A stretch of DNA of 64,000 nt from Thermococcus eurythermalis (GCF_000769655.1 NZ_CP008887.1:1240001-1304000), one strand, 5' to 3'. Shown: positions 1 to 10,497, counted from the stretch's first letter. The notes: generated from the sequence alone by a model not told the origin. Numbers and translations are program-made.

Positions 1-228
1 GTGAAGGCGATAAAGCCGGAGCCAAAGATTTTTCTGTACGCCCTCAAGGAGCTCGGCGTTGAGCCTTCCGATGCGCTCTACGTCGGTGACTCCCTCACCC
101 AGGACGTTTACGGGGCAAAGCACGTGGGAATGAAGGCCGTGTGGATTAACCGCGACGGTTTAGACGGCTACCATATGGCCGACTACGAGATTAGAACCCT
201 CCACGAGCTCAGAAAAATACTGGGGTGA
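1..228 (+). CDS. HAD-superfamily hydrolase, C-terminal fragment (cut by window edge)
   Basis: Only the last 75 residues are inside the window. They hold the HAD motif III/IV region: a lysine-proline pair near the start (KPEP), then YVGDSLTQDVYGAKHVGM, where GD plus a downstream D bind Mg2+ in the family. The GTG at base 1 is probably an internal codon, because motif I (DxDxT) is missing and lies upstream of the window. The substrate cannot be read from this piece. The stop overlaps the GGTGAT ribosome binding site of the next small gene, which suggests one transcript. Confidence 0.8.
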   Translation: MKAIKPEPKIFLYALKELGVEPSDALYVGDSLTQDVYGAKHVGMKAVWINRDGLDGYHMADYEIRTLHELRKILG

Positions 229-233
229 TGAAA

Positions 234-413
234 ATGAAGGAGCTCTTTAGTGCGGAGGGAGTTTTTATCGAGTACTCCGAGAAGGAGGTAGAGATAAGGC
301 CCGGCGACAAGCTTGTCCACAGGAGCGAAACGCCAACGGAGCTCTGGTGGAAGCTCAAGGAAGCAGTCAAGGGCAAGAAAGTTCGGGTGGTAGTCTACGA
401 GGTGGAAGAATGA
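234..413 (+). CDS. Small conserved-type hypothetical protein (59 aa)
   Basis: A charged 59-residue protein with alternating beta-like segments (VFIEYSEKEVEIRPGD, KKVRVVVYEVEE) and no membrane segment or Cys motif. I do not recognise a family. GTG 225 and ATG 228 are in frame, but ATG 234 is preferred because GGGGTGAT lies just upstream as a ribosome binding site. Its TGA overlaps the ATG of the DUF4392 gene (ATGA at 410-413). This indicates translational coupling and a shared operon with the HAD gene. Confidence 0.65.
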   Translation: MKELFSAEGVFIEYSEKEVEIRPGDKLVHRSETPTELWWKLKEAVKGKKVRVVVYEVEE

Positions 414-1231
414 TCGCCCACCTGATAAACACGGACGCAGGCAACAGGGGGAGTGGTAAGTTATACTTAGACTTTAGGCGGAAAAACTTTAATTTTTTAC
501 ATAATTCTGCAAAGCTGTTTTTAGACAATTATGGAAAAGTGTTGGTAATCACTGGGTTTCCGATTCCCCCGGCAAACGTCCCCGAAACGGACGGCCCGCC
601 CGGTGCTCTAGCAATATCCAGGGCGGTTACAGAGCTCGGAGGGAGCGCTGAAATCCTCACGCAAAAAGAAGTTGTCAGGGCAATGGCTCCCCTCGGGAGA
701 ACCTTTTCTCTGAGTTTCACCGAAAGGCCCGATGTGTCCAACTACGAGCTGGTGGTCTTCGTTGAGACTCCCGGAAGGGCCAGAGATGGGAACCACTATT
801 CCATGTCCGGCCTGAAGATAGAGGGAGAGACCTTTGACTGGGTCGCCGAGAATGCTAAGGACTATGGAGTCCCCACGATTGGGATTGGCGACGGTGGCAA
901 CGAGATTGGAATGGGGAAGATTCTTGATCTTGTCGTCAGGCACATTCCGCACGGGGAGAAGATAGCCAGCACCGTTGAGACCGACGAGCTCGTTCTCTCC
1001 GCGGTCTCCAACTGGGGAGCCTACGGGCTCGTGGCCCAGGCCTCGGTTGAGTTTGGAAAAAACCTCCTTTCGGGCTGGGACGAGGCCCTTGTCGTTGGGC
1101 TTCTCGCAGAAAACGGCCTCATAGACGGTGTGAGCAAGAGGCGGGAAGCCAGCGTGGACGGCATTCCCGTTGATGTGCACGTTGCCCTGGTGGAGCTCCT
1201 GAAGAAAATCGTTGATAACCGGCTGGACTAA
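410..1231 (+). CDS. DUF4392 family protein (D-glutamate cyclase-like domain)
   Basis: A protein of about 273 residues. Its N-terminus resembles Thermococcales DUF4392 proteins as I remember them (MIAHLINTD, then ITGFPIPP and ETDGPPGALAI). The middle carries IGIGDGGNEIGMG, a glycine-rich, acid-containing loop typical of the family. DUF4392 is related to the C-terminal domain of mammalian D-glutamate cyclase; the archaeal substrate is unknown to me. The start is the ATG that overlaps the previous stop; an in-frame start at 347 would lie wholly inside the upstream gene. Confidence 0.75.
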   Translation: MIAHLINTDAGNRGSGKLYLDFRRKNFNFLHNSAKLFLDNYGKVLVITGFPIPPANVPETDGPPGALAISRAVTELGGSAEILTQKEVVRAMAPLGRTFSLSFTERPDVSNYELVVFVETPGRARDGNHYSMSGLKIEGETFDWVAENAKDYGVPTIGIGDGGNEIGMGKILDLVVRHIPHGEKIASTVETDELVLSAVSNWGAYGLVAQASVEFGKNLLSGWDEALVVGLLAENGLIDGVSKRREASVDGIPVDVHVALVELLKKIVDNRLD

Positions 1232-1270
1232 CCTTTTAAACCTCTTCCTGTTTCTCCAAGCGGTGAGGTC

Positions 1271-1891
1271 ATGAACCTTGAGGAGTTCATACCGGATCCT
1301 AAAACCCGGGCGCTCATAGAGAAGACGAGAGACTTTGCCATGCACTTCTTTGAGAGGGAAGGGACGCACGGCTTCAGCCACGTGGAGAGGGTCTTCAACC
1401 TCTGCCTGCACATAGGGAGGGAGGAGGGAGCTGACCTCGAAATTCTCGCTCTGGCCGCGCTCCTCCACGACATAGCGAGGCCCCTTGAAGACGCGGGCAA
1501 AGTTGAGGATCACGCCGCAGAGGGGGCAAGGATTGCCAAACGCTTCCTGCTGGGCCTTGGCTACCTGCCTGAGAAGGCCGAGGCCGTTGCCCATGCAATA
1601 GAGGCGCACCGCTTCTCCCGCGGTCCGGAGCCCCAAACACTGGAGGCAAAAATCCTGAGCGACGCCGACAAGCTGGACGCTATAGGAGCCATAGGGGTTG
1701 CGCGCGTCTTCATGTACTCTGGCGAGCACGGCAGGGACATAGAGGCCTCGCTTAAGCACTTCGAGGAGAAGATTCTCAAGCTCAAGGACTTGATGTACAC
1801 CGAGACCGCAAAGCGCATGGCGGAGGAGAGGCACCGCTTTACGGTCGAGTTCATCGAGAGGATACGCCGGGAAATCGAGGGGGAACTGTGA
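1271..1891 (+). CDS. HD-domain phosphohydrolase
   Basis: A cytoplasmic 206-residue protein with the HD metal-binding signature: H from HGFSHVERV, then the HD pair in LLHDIARP, followed by H in EDHAAEGA and D in LSDADKLDAIGAIGVAR. This pattern is that of the YedJ-like HD subfamily, a metal-dependent phosphohydrolase fold. The substrate cannot be predicted. The start ATG follows GGTGAGGT. A 39-nt gap separates it from the DUF4392 gene, so cotranscription is possible. Confidence 0.85.
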   Translation: MNLEEFIPDPKTRALIEKTRDFAMHFFEREGTHGFSHVERVFNLCLHIGREEGADLEILALAALLHDIARPLEDAGKVEDHAAEGARIAKRFLLGLGYLPEKAEAVAHAIEAHRFSRGPEPQTLEAKILSDADKLDAIGAIGVARVFMYSGEHGRDIEASLKHFEEKILKLKDLMYTETAKRMAEERHRFTVEFIERIRREIEGEL

Positions 1892-1983
1892 GTTCTTCCC
1901 TTTTCTGGCGCCCATAATAACCTTTTTAAAGGGCTTCCTGAATTAAGGGTTAGCCATCAAGGTCATTCTAAGGAGGTGAGAAC

Positions 1984-2496
1984 GTGAAGGCGCCAATCTG
2001 TGAGGTTTGTCTCAAGACCGACGACATTCTGTGCCCCGCTGACGAGAAAAAGCTTCAGGACGGTGTGATCTCCGAGCTGGACGTCAAGGTTGCGCGTCTA
2101 CTCTACAAGCTTCTCGGTGACGTTGATATCGAGTTCAAGAAGGCCGTCGAGGCGGGAGACCTCATTGTCATAGTTGTTGGTGAAGGTGACGTCCCGATTA
2201 CCATCGGCAAGGGCGGAAAGAACATAAAGACCCTCATAAGGGAGCTCGGAAAGCGCGTCAGGGTTATAGAGGGCATGAAGGCCGAGACTGCTGACGAGCT
2301 CAAGAAGCTTGCATCTGACCTCCTCTACCCGGCGGGGGTCTTCGGCGTCAACGTCGTCTACAGGCCTGGAGGGGACACCTACTACAAGGTTCTCGTCTTC
2401 GGCAGGGACAGGAAGAAGCTCCCAGAGAAGCCGGAGATACTTGAGAGCGTCCTGAGCCAGATAGTCGGAAAGGACGTTAAGATTTCGTTCGTCTGA
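1984..2496 (+). CDS. Archaeal NusA-like KH-domain RNA-binding protein
   Basis: A 170-residue protein with an N-terminal Cys cluster (CEVC, then a third Cys at residue 17) followed by two KH-like units. The first has the GxxG loop in TIGKGGKNIKTLIREL (about residues 76-92), the usual RNA-contact loop. This layout fits the archaeal NusA-like KH family, which is implicated in transcription or RNA binding. Translation starts at GTG, supported by a strong AGGAGGTGAG ribosome binding site. It is monocistronic, with aspS next under its own promoter. Confidence 0.75.
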   Translation: MKAPICEVCLKTDDILCPADEKKLQDGVISELDVKVARLLYKLLGDVDIEFKKAVEAGDLIVIVVGEGDVPITIGKGGKNIKTLIRELGKRVRVIEGMKAETADELKKLASDLLYPAGVFGVNVVYRPGGDTYYKVLVFGRDRKKLPEKPEILESVLSQIVGKDVKISFV

Positions 2497-2539
2497 CGTC
2501 TCTGGTTCTCTATTTCTACCTCCCGTGCGAATCGAATAC

Positions 2540-2549
2540 CTTTAAAAGC
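2540..2549 (+). promoter_or_regulatory. TATA box of aspS
   Basis: The sequence CTTTAAAAG lies about 30 bases before the start codon in an otherwise GC-rich gap. At the usual archaeal TATA-to-start spacing, transcription would begin at or just before 2571-2577, giving a leaderless or nearly leaderless aspS mRNA. No ribosome binding site is visible, which fits. Confidence 0.55.
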
Positions 2550-2576
2550 CCACCACTACTCCTTCTGGGGATGCCC

Positions 2577-3893
2577 ATGTACAGGACGCATTACTCAAGC
2601 GAGATAACTGAGGAGCTGAACGGCCAGCGTGTCAGGGTTGCCGGCTGGGTGTGGGAGGTCAAAGACCTCGGAGGAATAAAGTTTCTGTGGATTAGAGACA
2701 GAGAGGGGATAGTCCAGGTCACCGCCCCGAAGAAGAAGGTTGACCCCGAGCTGTTCAAGCTCATTCCGAAGCTCAACGCGGAGGACGTTGTGGCTGTTGA
2801 AGGAATAGTAAACTTCACCCCGAAGGCAAAACTCGGCTTCGAAATTCTTCCAGAGAAGCTTGAAATACTCAGCAGGGCAGAGAGCCCGCTCCCACTCGAC
2901 CCGACGGGGAAGGTAAAGGCAGAGCTCGACACTAGGCTGGACAACCGCTTCATGGACGTTAGAAGGCCCGAGGTAATGGCCATATTCAAGATACGCTCAA
3001 GCGTCTTCAAGGCAATACGCGACTTCTTCCACGAGAACGGCTTCATAGAGATACACACCCCGAAGATCATCGCCACCGCGACCGAAGGCGGAACAGAGCT
3101 CTTCCCGATGAAGTACTTCGAGAAAGATGCATTCCTCGCCCAGAGCCCCCAGCTCTACAAGCAGATAATGATGGCGAGCGGCCTCGACAGGGTCTATGAG
3201 ATTGCCCCGATATTCCGCGCCGAGGAGCACAACACGACCAGACACCTCAACGAGGCGTGGAGCGTTGATGCAGAGATGGCCTTCATCGAGAACGAGGAGG
3301 AAGTCATGGGGCTCCTTGAGAGGCTCGTCGCCTACGCAATAAACTACGTCCGCGAGCACAACGCAAAGGAGCTTGAGACCCTCAACTTCGAGCTGGAGGA
3401 GCCGAAGCTGCCGTTCCCGAGGCTCAGCTATGACAGGGCCCTTGAAATTCTCACCGACCTCGGAAAGGAAATCCCGTGGGGCGAGGACATAGACACCGAG
3501 GGTGAAAGGCTCCTTGGAAAGTACATGATGGAGAACGAAAACGCCCCGCTTTACTTCATATACAAGTATCCGAGCGAGGCGAAGCCCTTCTACATAATGA
3601 AATACGATGATAAGCCTGAAATCTGCAGGGCCTTCGACCTCGAGTACAGGGGCGTGGAGATGACCTCCGGCGGCCAGAGGGAGCACCGCTACGACGTCCT
3701 CGTTGAGCAGATAAAGGAGAAGGGCCTCAACCCGGAGAGCTTCGAGTTCTACCTCAAGGCCTTCCGCTACGGTATGCCGCCCCACGGAGGCTTTGGCCTT
3801 GGCGCAGAGAGGCTTATAAAGCAGATGCTCGACCTGCCGAACATCAGAGAGGTTATCTTGTTCCCGAGGGACAGGAAGAGGCTGATACCGTAA
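2577..3893 (+). CDS. aspS: Aspartyl-tRNA synthetase, class IIb
   Basis: Charges tRNA-Asp with aspartate. The N-terminal OB-fold anticodon-binding domain (about 1-100) is followed by the class II core: motif 2 around FRAEEHNTTRHLNEAW and motif 3 in GGFGLGAERLIKQML near the C-terminus. With the start at ATG 2577 the protein has 438 residues, the length I recall for the T. kodakarensis enzyme; ATG 2571 would add MP. In this numbering W26 and K85 are present, the residues linked in that enzyme to discrimination against tRNA-Asn. The leader appears absent. Confidence 0.95.
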   Translation: MYRTHYSSEITEELNGQRVRVAGWVWEVKDLGGIKFLWIRDREGIVQVTAPKKKVDPELFKLIPKLNAEDVVAVEGIVNFTPKAKLGFEILPEKLEILSRAESPLPLDPTGKVKAELDTRLDNRFMDVRRPEVMAIFKIRSSVFKAIRDFFHENGFIEIHTPKIIATATEGGTELFPMKYFEKDAFLAQSPQLYKQIMMASGLDRVYEIAPIFRAEEHNTTRHLNEAWSVDAEMAFIENEEEVMGLLERLVAYAINYVREHNAKELETLNFELEEPKLPFPRLSYDRALEILTDLGKEIPWGEDIDTEGERLLGKYMMENENAPLYFIYKYPSEAKPFYIMKYDDKPEICRAFDLEYRGVEMTSGGQREHRYDVLVEQIKEKGLNPESFEFYLKAFRYGMPPHGGFGLGAERLIKQMLDLPNIREVILFPRDRKRLIP

Positions 3894-3969
3894 GGCCTTT
3901 ATACCTTCCACCCTTTCATTGTGTTAGCGGTTGTATGTGCATTAGTGTTGTGGAGGGAGGTAGAGAATA

Positions 3970-6012
3970 ATGAAGAAACTAGCGGCTTTAATCTTGGTGG
4001 GGCTGTTCCTCTTTGTTGCCCCTAATGTCCCCGCTGTGAGTGCTGAAGAGGTCCTGTATGCAAAAATATCCTCCGTGAACCTTGGGCTTGGGGACAAGGC
4101 CGTTCTCGGGCCGTACACTTTCACGTTCGCCGATGTCAGTCCTGACTTTACCACCGCTAGAATCTCCGTTTCGGCGGGCAGGGAGTCTTCGCCTTTAATC
4201 CTTGAAGAGGGCAAAACCGTATATTACCCATCTGAGCAGAACCCCACGTTTGCCCTCAGCGTGGTTATATGGAATATCAAAAATAAACCAGTCGTATACC
4301 TCGACATAATGTCTCCGCTCAAACTAATCGACACGGTGACCCTTCAGGAGGGGAAGTACTACACGCTACCGTCAAACTTTCCAAGAATCAAGGTTAAGCT
4401 AACCCGCTCAACGAACGACTACGCAACGTTCGACGTATACTTCCCGTATTCATCCATCCCCACCACGGTCAGGGTGTCCAAGGGAAGCGGCAAGGGTGTT
4501 AACTACAAACTCAGCAGTGAGTATTACTACCAGAATTATCTGTATATCAAGGTCACCGACTCGGACTCAAGCAGTGCGACCTTCGAAGTGTGGCTTCCCA
4601 AAGTTGCTTCAACTGACTTCAAGATTATAAAGTCAAGTCAGAGCGGGGGAAGCAGTGGGGCCACGGCTCAGAACGAGACCCTCCTCGTGTACAACGGCCT
4701 CATGTACGCCGGGGAGAGGCTGCCCCTTAAGGTAGATGATACCACATACTACGTGAAGCTCATCTCAGTTGTTTCCACCAAAGCCAGCGTTGAAGTCTAT
4801 AAAGGTTCAGCGAAAGTCGGTACGTACTTCGTCAATGTGGGAGAGGTTAAGCCGATACCGGACACCCCGCTGAAGGTCTCAATCCAGAAGACCGAGCCCC
4901 AGTACAGCCGCGCCACAATGCTCGTGTACGCGCCGGACGGCACGCAGGTTACCCCAATACTCCGTCCGGCGGACATAGTGGCAGAAATTGACGCAATGCC
5001 CAAGGAGATAATGCTGGGAGACAGCCTTGTTGTCGTCGTCTCCGTTGAGAACCAGGGTAAGGGAGACGCCTACGACGTTGCCGTAGCGGCGCCCGTGCCC
5101 GATAACTTCGAACTGGTGAGCCTGACCAAGTCGTGGACTTTCAAGACTTTCCCGGCTTTCACCAAGATGCCCGCCTTAATCTACGTCCTTAAGCCCACTA
5201 AGGTCGGTGAATTTGACATCGGAAAGGTGACGGTAACGTTCTACGACGACAAGAGCCTGGAAACCGGCCAGAAGAAGACTGTATACTCCAAGTCGCTCAC
5301 CGGAATTAAAGTCTACAACATTCCCTCAATAAAGGTTGCGGCTCAGGCTTACAACGGCACCGTCTGGGGCGAGTATGTAACCGCCAAAGCCGGAGAAGCC
5401 GTTAGCGTTAAGTTCACCCTCCGCGCCTCCGAGGGCAACCCCGACTACGAGTTCGTCAGGAACGCTACCCTGATACTCGACATGCCCGATAGCATCAGCG
5501 GCGAAGCCGTGGTTCCGGTCGGGACAGTAAAGGCCGGCGAGACCAAGACCCTCCAGGTGAAACTCAACGTGCTTAAAGAGAGCCTGTCCAACGTAAGGGC
5601 AACCCTGGTGTACCTCGACCCGCTCGGAGGGAAGCACAGGATTGAGCTCGGCAACCTCGTCACTATAAACAGCATCCCGCCGAGGGTAATCACCAAGGAG
5701 GTTAAGGTGTGGCCGGCTCCGGAGGAGCTTCCGACTTACGTCAACAAGACCCTCTCTGAGCTGGACGACCCGACGCCGCTGGCAGAAGAGCTCGCCAACA
5801 TCACCGCTGGCTACCTCCCGCCGGAGAGCAACCCCTGGAAGCCCCTTGCAATAGTGTTCCTCCTGGCGGCGGCGGTGCTCGGAGGAGTTGCCTACAAGTA
5901 CTGGGACGAGGCGGAGAAGCTCAGGGAGAAGCTTGAAAAGAAGAAGCAGAGGCGCCCAGGAGGACTTCCGAAGAAGGACGAGGAGGAAGAAAAAGAGGAA
6001 GAGCAGCTTTAG
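3970..6012 (+). CDS. Secreted, C-terminally membrane-anchored COG1361/S-layer-like protein
   Basis: A 680-residue envelope protein. It has a signal peptide (about residues 1-25, ending AVSAEE), a long beta-rich ectodomain with repeats resembling the CARDB/COG1361 S-layer-associated family (for example [27 protein letters not shown]), one transmembrane helix (about 631-650, [17 protein letters not shown]), and a cytoplasmic tail of charged heptad-like sequence ending in poly-Glu. It probably faces the pseudoperiplasm. GGAGGGAGG precedes the ATG. No catalytic motif was found, and its partner is unknown. Confidence 0.75.
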   Translation: MKKLAALILVGLFLFVAPNVPAVSAEEVLYAKISSVNLGLGDKAVLGPYTFTFADVSPDFTTARISVSAGRESSPLILEEGKTVYYPSEQNPTFALSVVIWNIKNKPVVYLDIMSPLKLIDTVTLQEGKYYTLPSNFPRIKVKLTRSTNDYATFDVYFPYSSIPTTVRVSKGSGKGVNYKLSSEYYYQNYLYIKVTDSDSSSATFEVWLPKVASTDFKIIKSSQSGGSSGATAQNETLLVYNGLMYAGERLPLKVDDTTYYVKLISVVSTKASVEVYKGSAKVGTYFVNVGEVKPIPDTPLKVSIQKTEPQYSRATMLVYAPDGTQVTPILRPADIVAEIDAMPKEIMLGDSLVVVVSVENQGKGDAYDVAVAAPVPDNFELVSLTKSWTFKTFPAFTKMPALIYVLKPTKVGEFDIGKVTVTFYDDKSLETGQKKTVYSKSLTGIKVYNIPSIKVAAQAYNGTVWGEYVTAKAGEAVSVKFTLRASEGNPDYEFVRNATLILDMPDSISGEAVVPVGTVKAGETKTLQVKLNVLKESLSNVRATLVYLDPLGGKHRIELGNLVTINSIPPRVITKEVKVWPAPEELPTYVNKTLSELDDPTPLAEELANITAGYLPPESNPWKPLAIVFLLAAAVLGGVAYKYWDEAEKLREKLEKKKQRRPGGLPKKDEEEEKEEEQL

Positions 6013-6047
6013 TCAAGTTTTTAAATTCCTTCCCTCTCTTTTCTCCC

Positions 6048-6410
6048 ATGAGCGCCTTTAAGTACAAGCAGGTTATAGTCTCCAGGAAGGACTTAAAGCT
6101 CAGCAAGGGCAAGTTCGCAGTCCAGGTCGCACACGGGGCAGTGACGGCGGCAATAAAAGCCCAGAAGGAGAAGCCGGAGTGGTTCAAGGCCTGGTTCCAC
6201 GAGGGCCAGAAGAAGGTCGTTGTCAAGGCCGAGAACCTTGAGGAACTGTTCCAGCTCAAGGAGAAAGCCGAGAAGCTCGGACTGCCGACGGCCCTGATCC
6301 GGGACGCTGGACTGACTGAGATTCCTCCTGGAACTGTTACAGTCCTCGCCGTAGGGCCCGGGCCGGAGGAGCTCGTTGACAAGGTCACAGGGCACCTAAA
6401 GCTGGTGTGA
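6048..6410 (+). CDS. pth2: Peptidyl-tRNA hydrolase, Pth2 type
   Basis: Hydrolyses peptidyl-tRNA released from stalled ribosomes. The 120-residue protein has the full Pth2 pattern: [26 protein letters not shown] at the N-terminus with the conserved Lys and His, and [27 protein letters not shown] near the C-terminus. A TATA-like TTTTTAAAT lies about 25 bases upstream and there is no ribosome binding site, so the mRNA is probably leaderless. truD starts 3 bases after the stop, so the two RNA genes likely form an operon. Confidence 0.95.
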   Translation: MSAFKYKQVIVSRKDLKLSKGKFAVQVAHGAVTAAIKAQKEKPEWFKAWFHEGQKKVVVKAENLEELFQLKEKAEKLGLPTALIRDAGLTEIPPGTVTVLAVGPGPEELVDKVTGHLKLV

Positions 6411-6413
6411 AGC

Positions 6414-7664
6414 ATGGACTACCGCGAGTTCTTTTCCCAGTTCCCCTACCTCAGCGAGAAGCCCGGGATAGGGGGCAGAATCAAGGTCTTTCCCGAGGAC
6501 TTCGTTGTCATCGAGGAGCCCCTCCCACAAATCTTCGAGGGGAGAAAGCACGCAATCTTCCTCCTCAAGAAGCGCAACTGGGACACGATGGCGGCCGTCA
6601 AGGAGATAGCCAAGCGGGCGGGGATAAGACACAGAGATATAGGCTTCGCAGGGACTAAGGACAGGCACGCAGTCACCTACCAGTACATAAGCGTCCCCGC
6701 CGATGCGAAGGAGAAAGTCGAAGCAGTCCAGATCCGCGACATCGAGCTCAAGTTCGTCTCATACGGGCGCTTCATCAAGCTCGGCCACCTGCTTGGCAAC
6801 CGGTTTAGGATAATCGTCAGGGACGTTGGGGAAGATGCGTTTGAAAAGACAAAGGCTATTGTGAGGGAGCTCCGAGAGAAGGGTGGCTTCCCCAACTACT
6901 TCGGCTACCAGCGCTTTGGGGAGAGGCGCGTCGTGAACCACCTGATAGGGAAGCTCCTCCTCCAGGGGAAGTTCGATGAAGCCGCGAGGCTCTTTTTGGG
7001 CTACGCGGACGGGAGCATGGAGGGCGACGAGGCGCGCAGGGCCTTCTGGGAGACGGGCGACGTCGAAAGGGCCCTTGAGGAGTTCCCAGGTTTTCTCCGC
7101 TATGAGAGGACGCTTCTCTACACCTACAAGAAGACAGGGAGCTGGAAGAGGGCCTTCCTTTCCCTGCCCCTTCCAATAATGCGCATCTTCATTCACGCCT
7201 ACCAGAGCTACCTCTTCAACCTCTACCTCTCGAGGAGGATTGAAGAGGGGCTCCCACTAAATGAACCCCTCGTCGGCGATATCGTCGTCCAGGTTAAGGG
7301 GGGCATCCCCTACCGCGACAGGACTTACCGCGTCACCGAGACGAACATCGAGTTTGTCCTTGAGAAGGTTGGGAAGGGCCAGGCTATGGTCTCGGGCCCG
7401 CTCTTCGGCTTCGCGATGAGGCAGGCAAAGGGGCTTCCTGGCCAACTTGAAAGTGGAATTCTCGAAGAGGAAGGCATAACACTTGAGACATTCAAGAAAC
7501 TGCCAAAGCTGATGGCAGAGCCTGGCGGGAGGAGGGAGCTTTTGATTCGCCCGATTGGCATGACTTATGGCTACATTCCTGGAACAGGTATGTGCTTCCG
7601 CTTCTTCCTGCCGAAGGGTGTCTATGCCACTAGCGTGCTCAGGGAGATAATAAAGGACCATTAA
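6414..7664 (+). CDS. truD: tRNA pseudouridine(13) synthase TruD
   Basis: Makes pseudouridine 13 in tRNA. The 416-residue protein is an archaeal TruD. It shows [18 protein letters not shown] (catalytic Asp in GTKDR, about residue 82), the NRFRIIVRD strand, and [12 protein letters not shown], the family's uridine-pocket segment. The C-terminus ends in [33 protein letters not shown]. It starts directly after pth2. A TATA-like TTATATTTG near 7678 separates it from the following phosphatase gene. Confidence 0.95.
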   Translation: MDYREFFSQFPYLSEKPGIGGRIKVFPEDFVVIEEPLPQIFEGRKHAIFLLKKRNWDTMAAVKEIAKRAGIRHRDIGFAGTKDRHAVTYQYISVPADAKEKVEAVQIRDIELKFVSYGRFIKLGHLLGNRFRIIVRDVGEDAFEKTKAIVRELREKGGFPNYFGYQRFGERRVVNHLIGKLLLQGKFDEAARLFLGYADGSMEGDEARRAFWETGDVERALEEFPGFLRYERTLLYTYKKTGSWKRAFLSLPLPIMRIFIHAYQSYLFNLYLSRRIEEGLPLNEPLVGDIVVQVKGGIPYRDRTYRVTETNIEFVLEKVGKGQAMVSGPLFGFAMRQAKGLPGQLESGILEEEGITLETFKKLPKLMAEPGGRRELLIRPIGMTYGYIPGTGMCFRFFLPKGVYATSVLREIIKDH

Positions 7665-7715
7665 TGGGTAGAAAGCCTTATATTTGCACATTCTTTCTCA
7701 TTTTTGGGATGAAAA

Positions 7716-8438
7716 ATGGGCAGGATTAAGGCGATATCGCTTGATATAGATGGCACAATAACTTACAGGGACAGAACAATCAGCATTGATGCCCTGAAGG
7801 CGGTAAGGCTCGCCGAGAGGCTTGGCGTCCCTGTCATGCTCGTCACAGGGAACTCTGTTCCTTTTGCCGAAGTTGCTGCGGTCTTCATCGGCACGAGCGG
7901 GCCGGTCATCGCTGAGGACGGCGGGGCGCTCTCACTGAAGGGTGAGGGGACGATGAGGGAGCGCGTTTTTCTCACGGACATGGACGAGGAGTGGATACTC
8001 TGGAGCGAGCTGAAGAAACGCTACCCCGAGGCAAAGCTGAGCTACTCGATGATGGAGAGGAAAGCGGGCCTCGTCGTTCTCCGGACGGTTCCCGTGGAGG
8101 CTGTCAGGGAAATCATCGAGGAGCTTGGGCTCAACCTCATCGCGGTTGATTCTGGCTTTGCAATCCACGTGAAAAAGCCCTGGATTAACAAGGGCACCGG
8201 CATAGAGAAGGCCTGCGAGTACCTCGGAATAAGCCCCAAGGAAGTCGCTCACGTCGGCGACGGCGAGAACGATTTGGACGCCTTCCGCGTCGTCGGCTAC
8301 CGCGTTGCAGTTGCCCAAGCCCCGGAGAGCCTCAAGGAAAAAGCGGACTACGTGACCCAGAAGCCCTATGGTGACGGTGGGGCGGAGGCTATAACCCACA
8401 TCCTGAAAAAGTTCGGCTATCTGGGGGGAGGGCGATGA
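7716..8438 (+). CDS. Phosphoglycolate phosphatase, archaeal HAD type
   Basis: A 240-residue HAD-superfamily phosphatase of the Cof-type archaeal phosphoglycolate phosphatase group. Motif I is DIDGTIT (nucleophile Asp), motif II is VTGN, the catalytic Lys lies in [13 protein letters not shown], and motif IV is [12 protein letters not shown]. The family is reported to dephosphorylate 2-phosphoglycolate; the assignment here is by family. Its stop overlaps the ATG of the following GNAT gene (ATGA), so the two are translationally coupled. Confidence 0.88.
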   Translation: MGRIKAISLDIDGTITYRDRTISIDALKAVRLAERLGVPVMLVTGNSVPFAEVAAVFIGTSGPVIAEDGGALSLKGEGTMRERVFLTDMDEEWILWSELKKRYPEAKLSYSMMERKAGLVVLRTVPVEAVREIIEELGLNLIAVDSGFAIHVKKPWINKGTGIEKACEYLGISPKEVAHVGDGENDLDAFRVVGYRVAVAQAPESLKEKADYVTQKPYGDGGAEAITHILKKFGYLGGGR

Positions 8439-9277
8439 GAATCCGCTGGGCGACCCTTGAGGACGTTCGCGGGATAGTTGAGGTTCACACTGCCGACGAG
8501 AAGTTCAGCGGCGGCATTTACGACCGCTATATCTGGGGCGGGCCGTGGACGGCAATCGAGACACTCGCAATTCACCTCAACAACTTCCTGCTCGACGACC
8601 AGCTCGTGGCCGTTGCGGAGCTTGACGGAAAACTCGTCGGCGAAGTCGAGGTTCTATTCTCGGAGGAGCCTATCGGGGGAAAAGTTAGAAGAATCGCCCA
8701 CATTGACGTCATCGAAGTCCACCCTGATTACAGGGGCAGGGGAGTTGGAAGAGCGCTTATGGAGTTTGTCGAGGACGTGGCCAGGGAACAAGGGGCTGAG
8801 ATGCTGACGACCCAGCCAGATGAAGATGCGAGGGGCTTCTACGAGAAGCTTGGCTTTGACCTTGAGCTCTTTAAGGGTAGGACGGTCTGGATTCCTGCGG
8901 GGGACAGGGTAGAGGATGCGAAGGTAAGACCTCTTGATTTCGGTTGGAATGAGGTTAAGGATCTCGAACTGGTCGCCGGCCGCTTCCAAAGCTCTTACAG
9001 CATGTACTTTTCGGCGTTTAAAGACAACATAGCTGGAATTCACTACACCGTTGAAAGCGGAAAAGTTGGCGACTCATTCTATGCCCTCAGGAACCTCCCA
9101 GGCAGAGATGGGGTCTCCCTTCTCCTCTGGGGAATGGTTGAGGACTTGAGGGCAGTTCTCGGTAGGGCAAAGCTCCTGGGCTTCGAGAGGGTACTGACGG
9201 TGCTCGCGGAGGATTTAGAAGTCGCAGGCACGAAAGAGGTTGGAAAAATAGAGATACTGGGGAAAAAGCTCACTTAA
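8435..9277 (+). CDS. GNAT family N-acetyltransferase
   Basis: A 280-residue protein. The N-terminal half is a GNAT domain with the acetyl-CoA motif [25 protein letters not shown] (about residues 100-124) and the C-terminal FYEKLGF. The second half (about 150-280) is a separate alpha/beta segment that I do not recognise, so this is a GNAT with an extension. The substrate is unknown. Its last 8 bases overlap the 3' end of the convergent M20 peptidase gene. Confidence 0.85.
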   Translation: MRIRWATLEDVRGIVEVHTADEKFSGGIYDRYIWGGPWTAIETLAIHLNNFLLDDQLVAVAELDGKLVGEVEVLFSEEPIGGKVRRIAHIDVIEVHPDYRGRGVGRALMEFVEDVAREQGAEMLTTQPDEDARGFYEKLGFDLELFKGRTVWIPAGDRVEDAKVRPLDFGWNEVKDLELVAGRFQSSYSMYFSAFKDNIAGIHYTVESGKVGDSFYALRNLPGRDGVSLLLWGMVEDLRAVLGRAKLLGFERVLTVLAEDLEVAGTKEVGKIEILGKKLT

Positions 9278-10421
9278 GGAACTCGAGGGCAAGGGCGACC
9301 TCCATCGCAGTCCCAAGGTAAAGGACATCCTCGTCGACGTCGAACTTTGGATGGTGGTGGGGGTAGATTATTCCCTTCTCCTCGTTCCTTATTCCCAGGG
9401 CCAGAAACGCGCCCGGAACCATCTGGAGGTAGAATGAGAAGTCCTCTGCTCCCATCGTGGGCGGAACCTCGCAGTATTTCAGGCCGTACTTCTCCGCGAC
9501 CTTCCTCGCAAACCCTGCCATTTTGGAGTCGTTGATTGTTGGTGGCGTCAGCTCGTCAATCTTAAGTTCGTACTCAAGGTTGTGGGCGATTGCTGTGCCC
9601 TTTGCAATCTCGTCCATTCTCTTCTTTATCAGCTCGCCTATTTCCGGCTTGAAGAACCTGAAGGTGCCCTTGAACTCGGCCGTCTCCGGGATAACGTTAA
9701 AAGCCGTCCCCGCGTGGACTGACGTAACACTCACAACGCCTGTCTCGAGGGGTTTGATGTTTCTGCTGACTATTGTCTGGTATGCCAGAATTAGCTCGGC
9801 GAGCGCCGGCACTGGGTCTTTTGTCTCGTGCGGTGATGCCCCGTGGCCTCCTTTTCCGATGAGCTTCCCGCTAAATATACCGGCACCCGCCAGGAATGGC
9901 CCGTCTCTTATGCCGATCACACCGCTTGGGAGATTCATCCAGACGTGGAAGCCGAAGATTGCATCGACACCCTCCAAGGCTCCTCCTTCGATCATCTTCA
10001 GTGCCCCGTTGCCTCCTTCCTCTGCCGGCTGGAAGACGAGCCTCACCCTGCCGTTGAACTCATCAATGTGCTCGGGGATTATCTTGCCCGCGCCGAGGAG
10101 CATGGCAGTGTGGGCGTCGTGACCGCAGGCGTGCATCTTCCCGGGAACGCGGGACTTGTATGGGACGTCGTTTTCCTCTTGGATGGGGAGGGCATCCATG
10201 TCAGCCCTTAGGGCTATTGTCTTTTCTCCTTCTCCGATGTCGGCGATTATTCCAGTCCCGACGCGCTTTATCCTGTACCCCCATTCGCGGAGGTGTTCCT
10301 CAACAATCTTCGAAGTCCTCTCCTCTTTGTACTTAAGCTCGGGGTACATATGGAAGTCCCTTCTCCAGGAGATTATTTCTTTCTCGATTTTCTTTGCTTC
10401 CAGAACCGGGTCAAACCCCAT
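9270..10421 (-). CDS. M20 family amidohydrolase/carboxypeptidase
   Basis: A zinc-dependent hydrolase of the M20D/IAA-amino-acid hydrolase group, which includes Thermococcales and Sulfolobus carboxypeptidases. Visible motifs are RADMDALPI, MHACGHDAHTAMLLG (metal His and Asp), FQPAEEGGNGA (catalytic Glu and metal Glu) and the C-terminal PHHHPKFDVDEDVLYLG. It probably removes N-acyl groups or C-terminal residues from peptides. ATG 10421 is preferred to GTG 10433 because GGTGACG lies four bases before it. The protein is then 383 aa. Confidence 0.88.
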   Translation of the reverse strand: MGFDPVLEAKKIEKEIISWRRDFHMYPELKYKEERTSKIVEEHLREWGYRIKRVGTGIIADIGEGEKTIALRADMDALPIQEENDVPYKSRVPGKMHACGHDAHTAMLLGAGKIIPEHIDEFNGRVRLVFQPAEEGGNGALKMIEGGALEGVDAIFGFHVWMNLPSGVIGIRDGPFLAGAGIFSGKLIGKGGHGASPHETKDPVPALAELILAYQTIVSRNIKPLETGVVSVTSVHAGTAFNVIPETAEFKGTFRFFKPEIGELIKKRMDEIAKGTAIAHNLEYELKIDELTPPTINDSKMAGFARKVAEKYGLKYCEVPPTMGAEDFSFYLQMVPGAFLALGIRNEEKGIIYPHHHPKFDVDEDVLYLGTAMEVALALEFLK

Positions 10422-10497
10422 GGGCGTCACCACATGATTGTATGCAGAGGAAGATATTAGCTTTTCGATGGGCGTCTAAAAGAGTGCACCAACCGTA

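Noticed and set aside
608-1915. A 435-codon minus-strand open frame opposite the DUF4392 and HD genes
   Set aside because: It is antisense to two genes with clear family motifs and shows no recognisable motif or ribosome binding site. Long antisense frames are expected in GC-rich DNA with this codon use. The same holds for minus-strand frames at 2997-3911 and 50207-51319.
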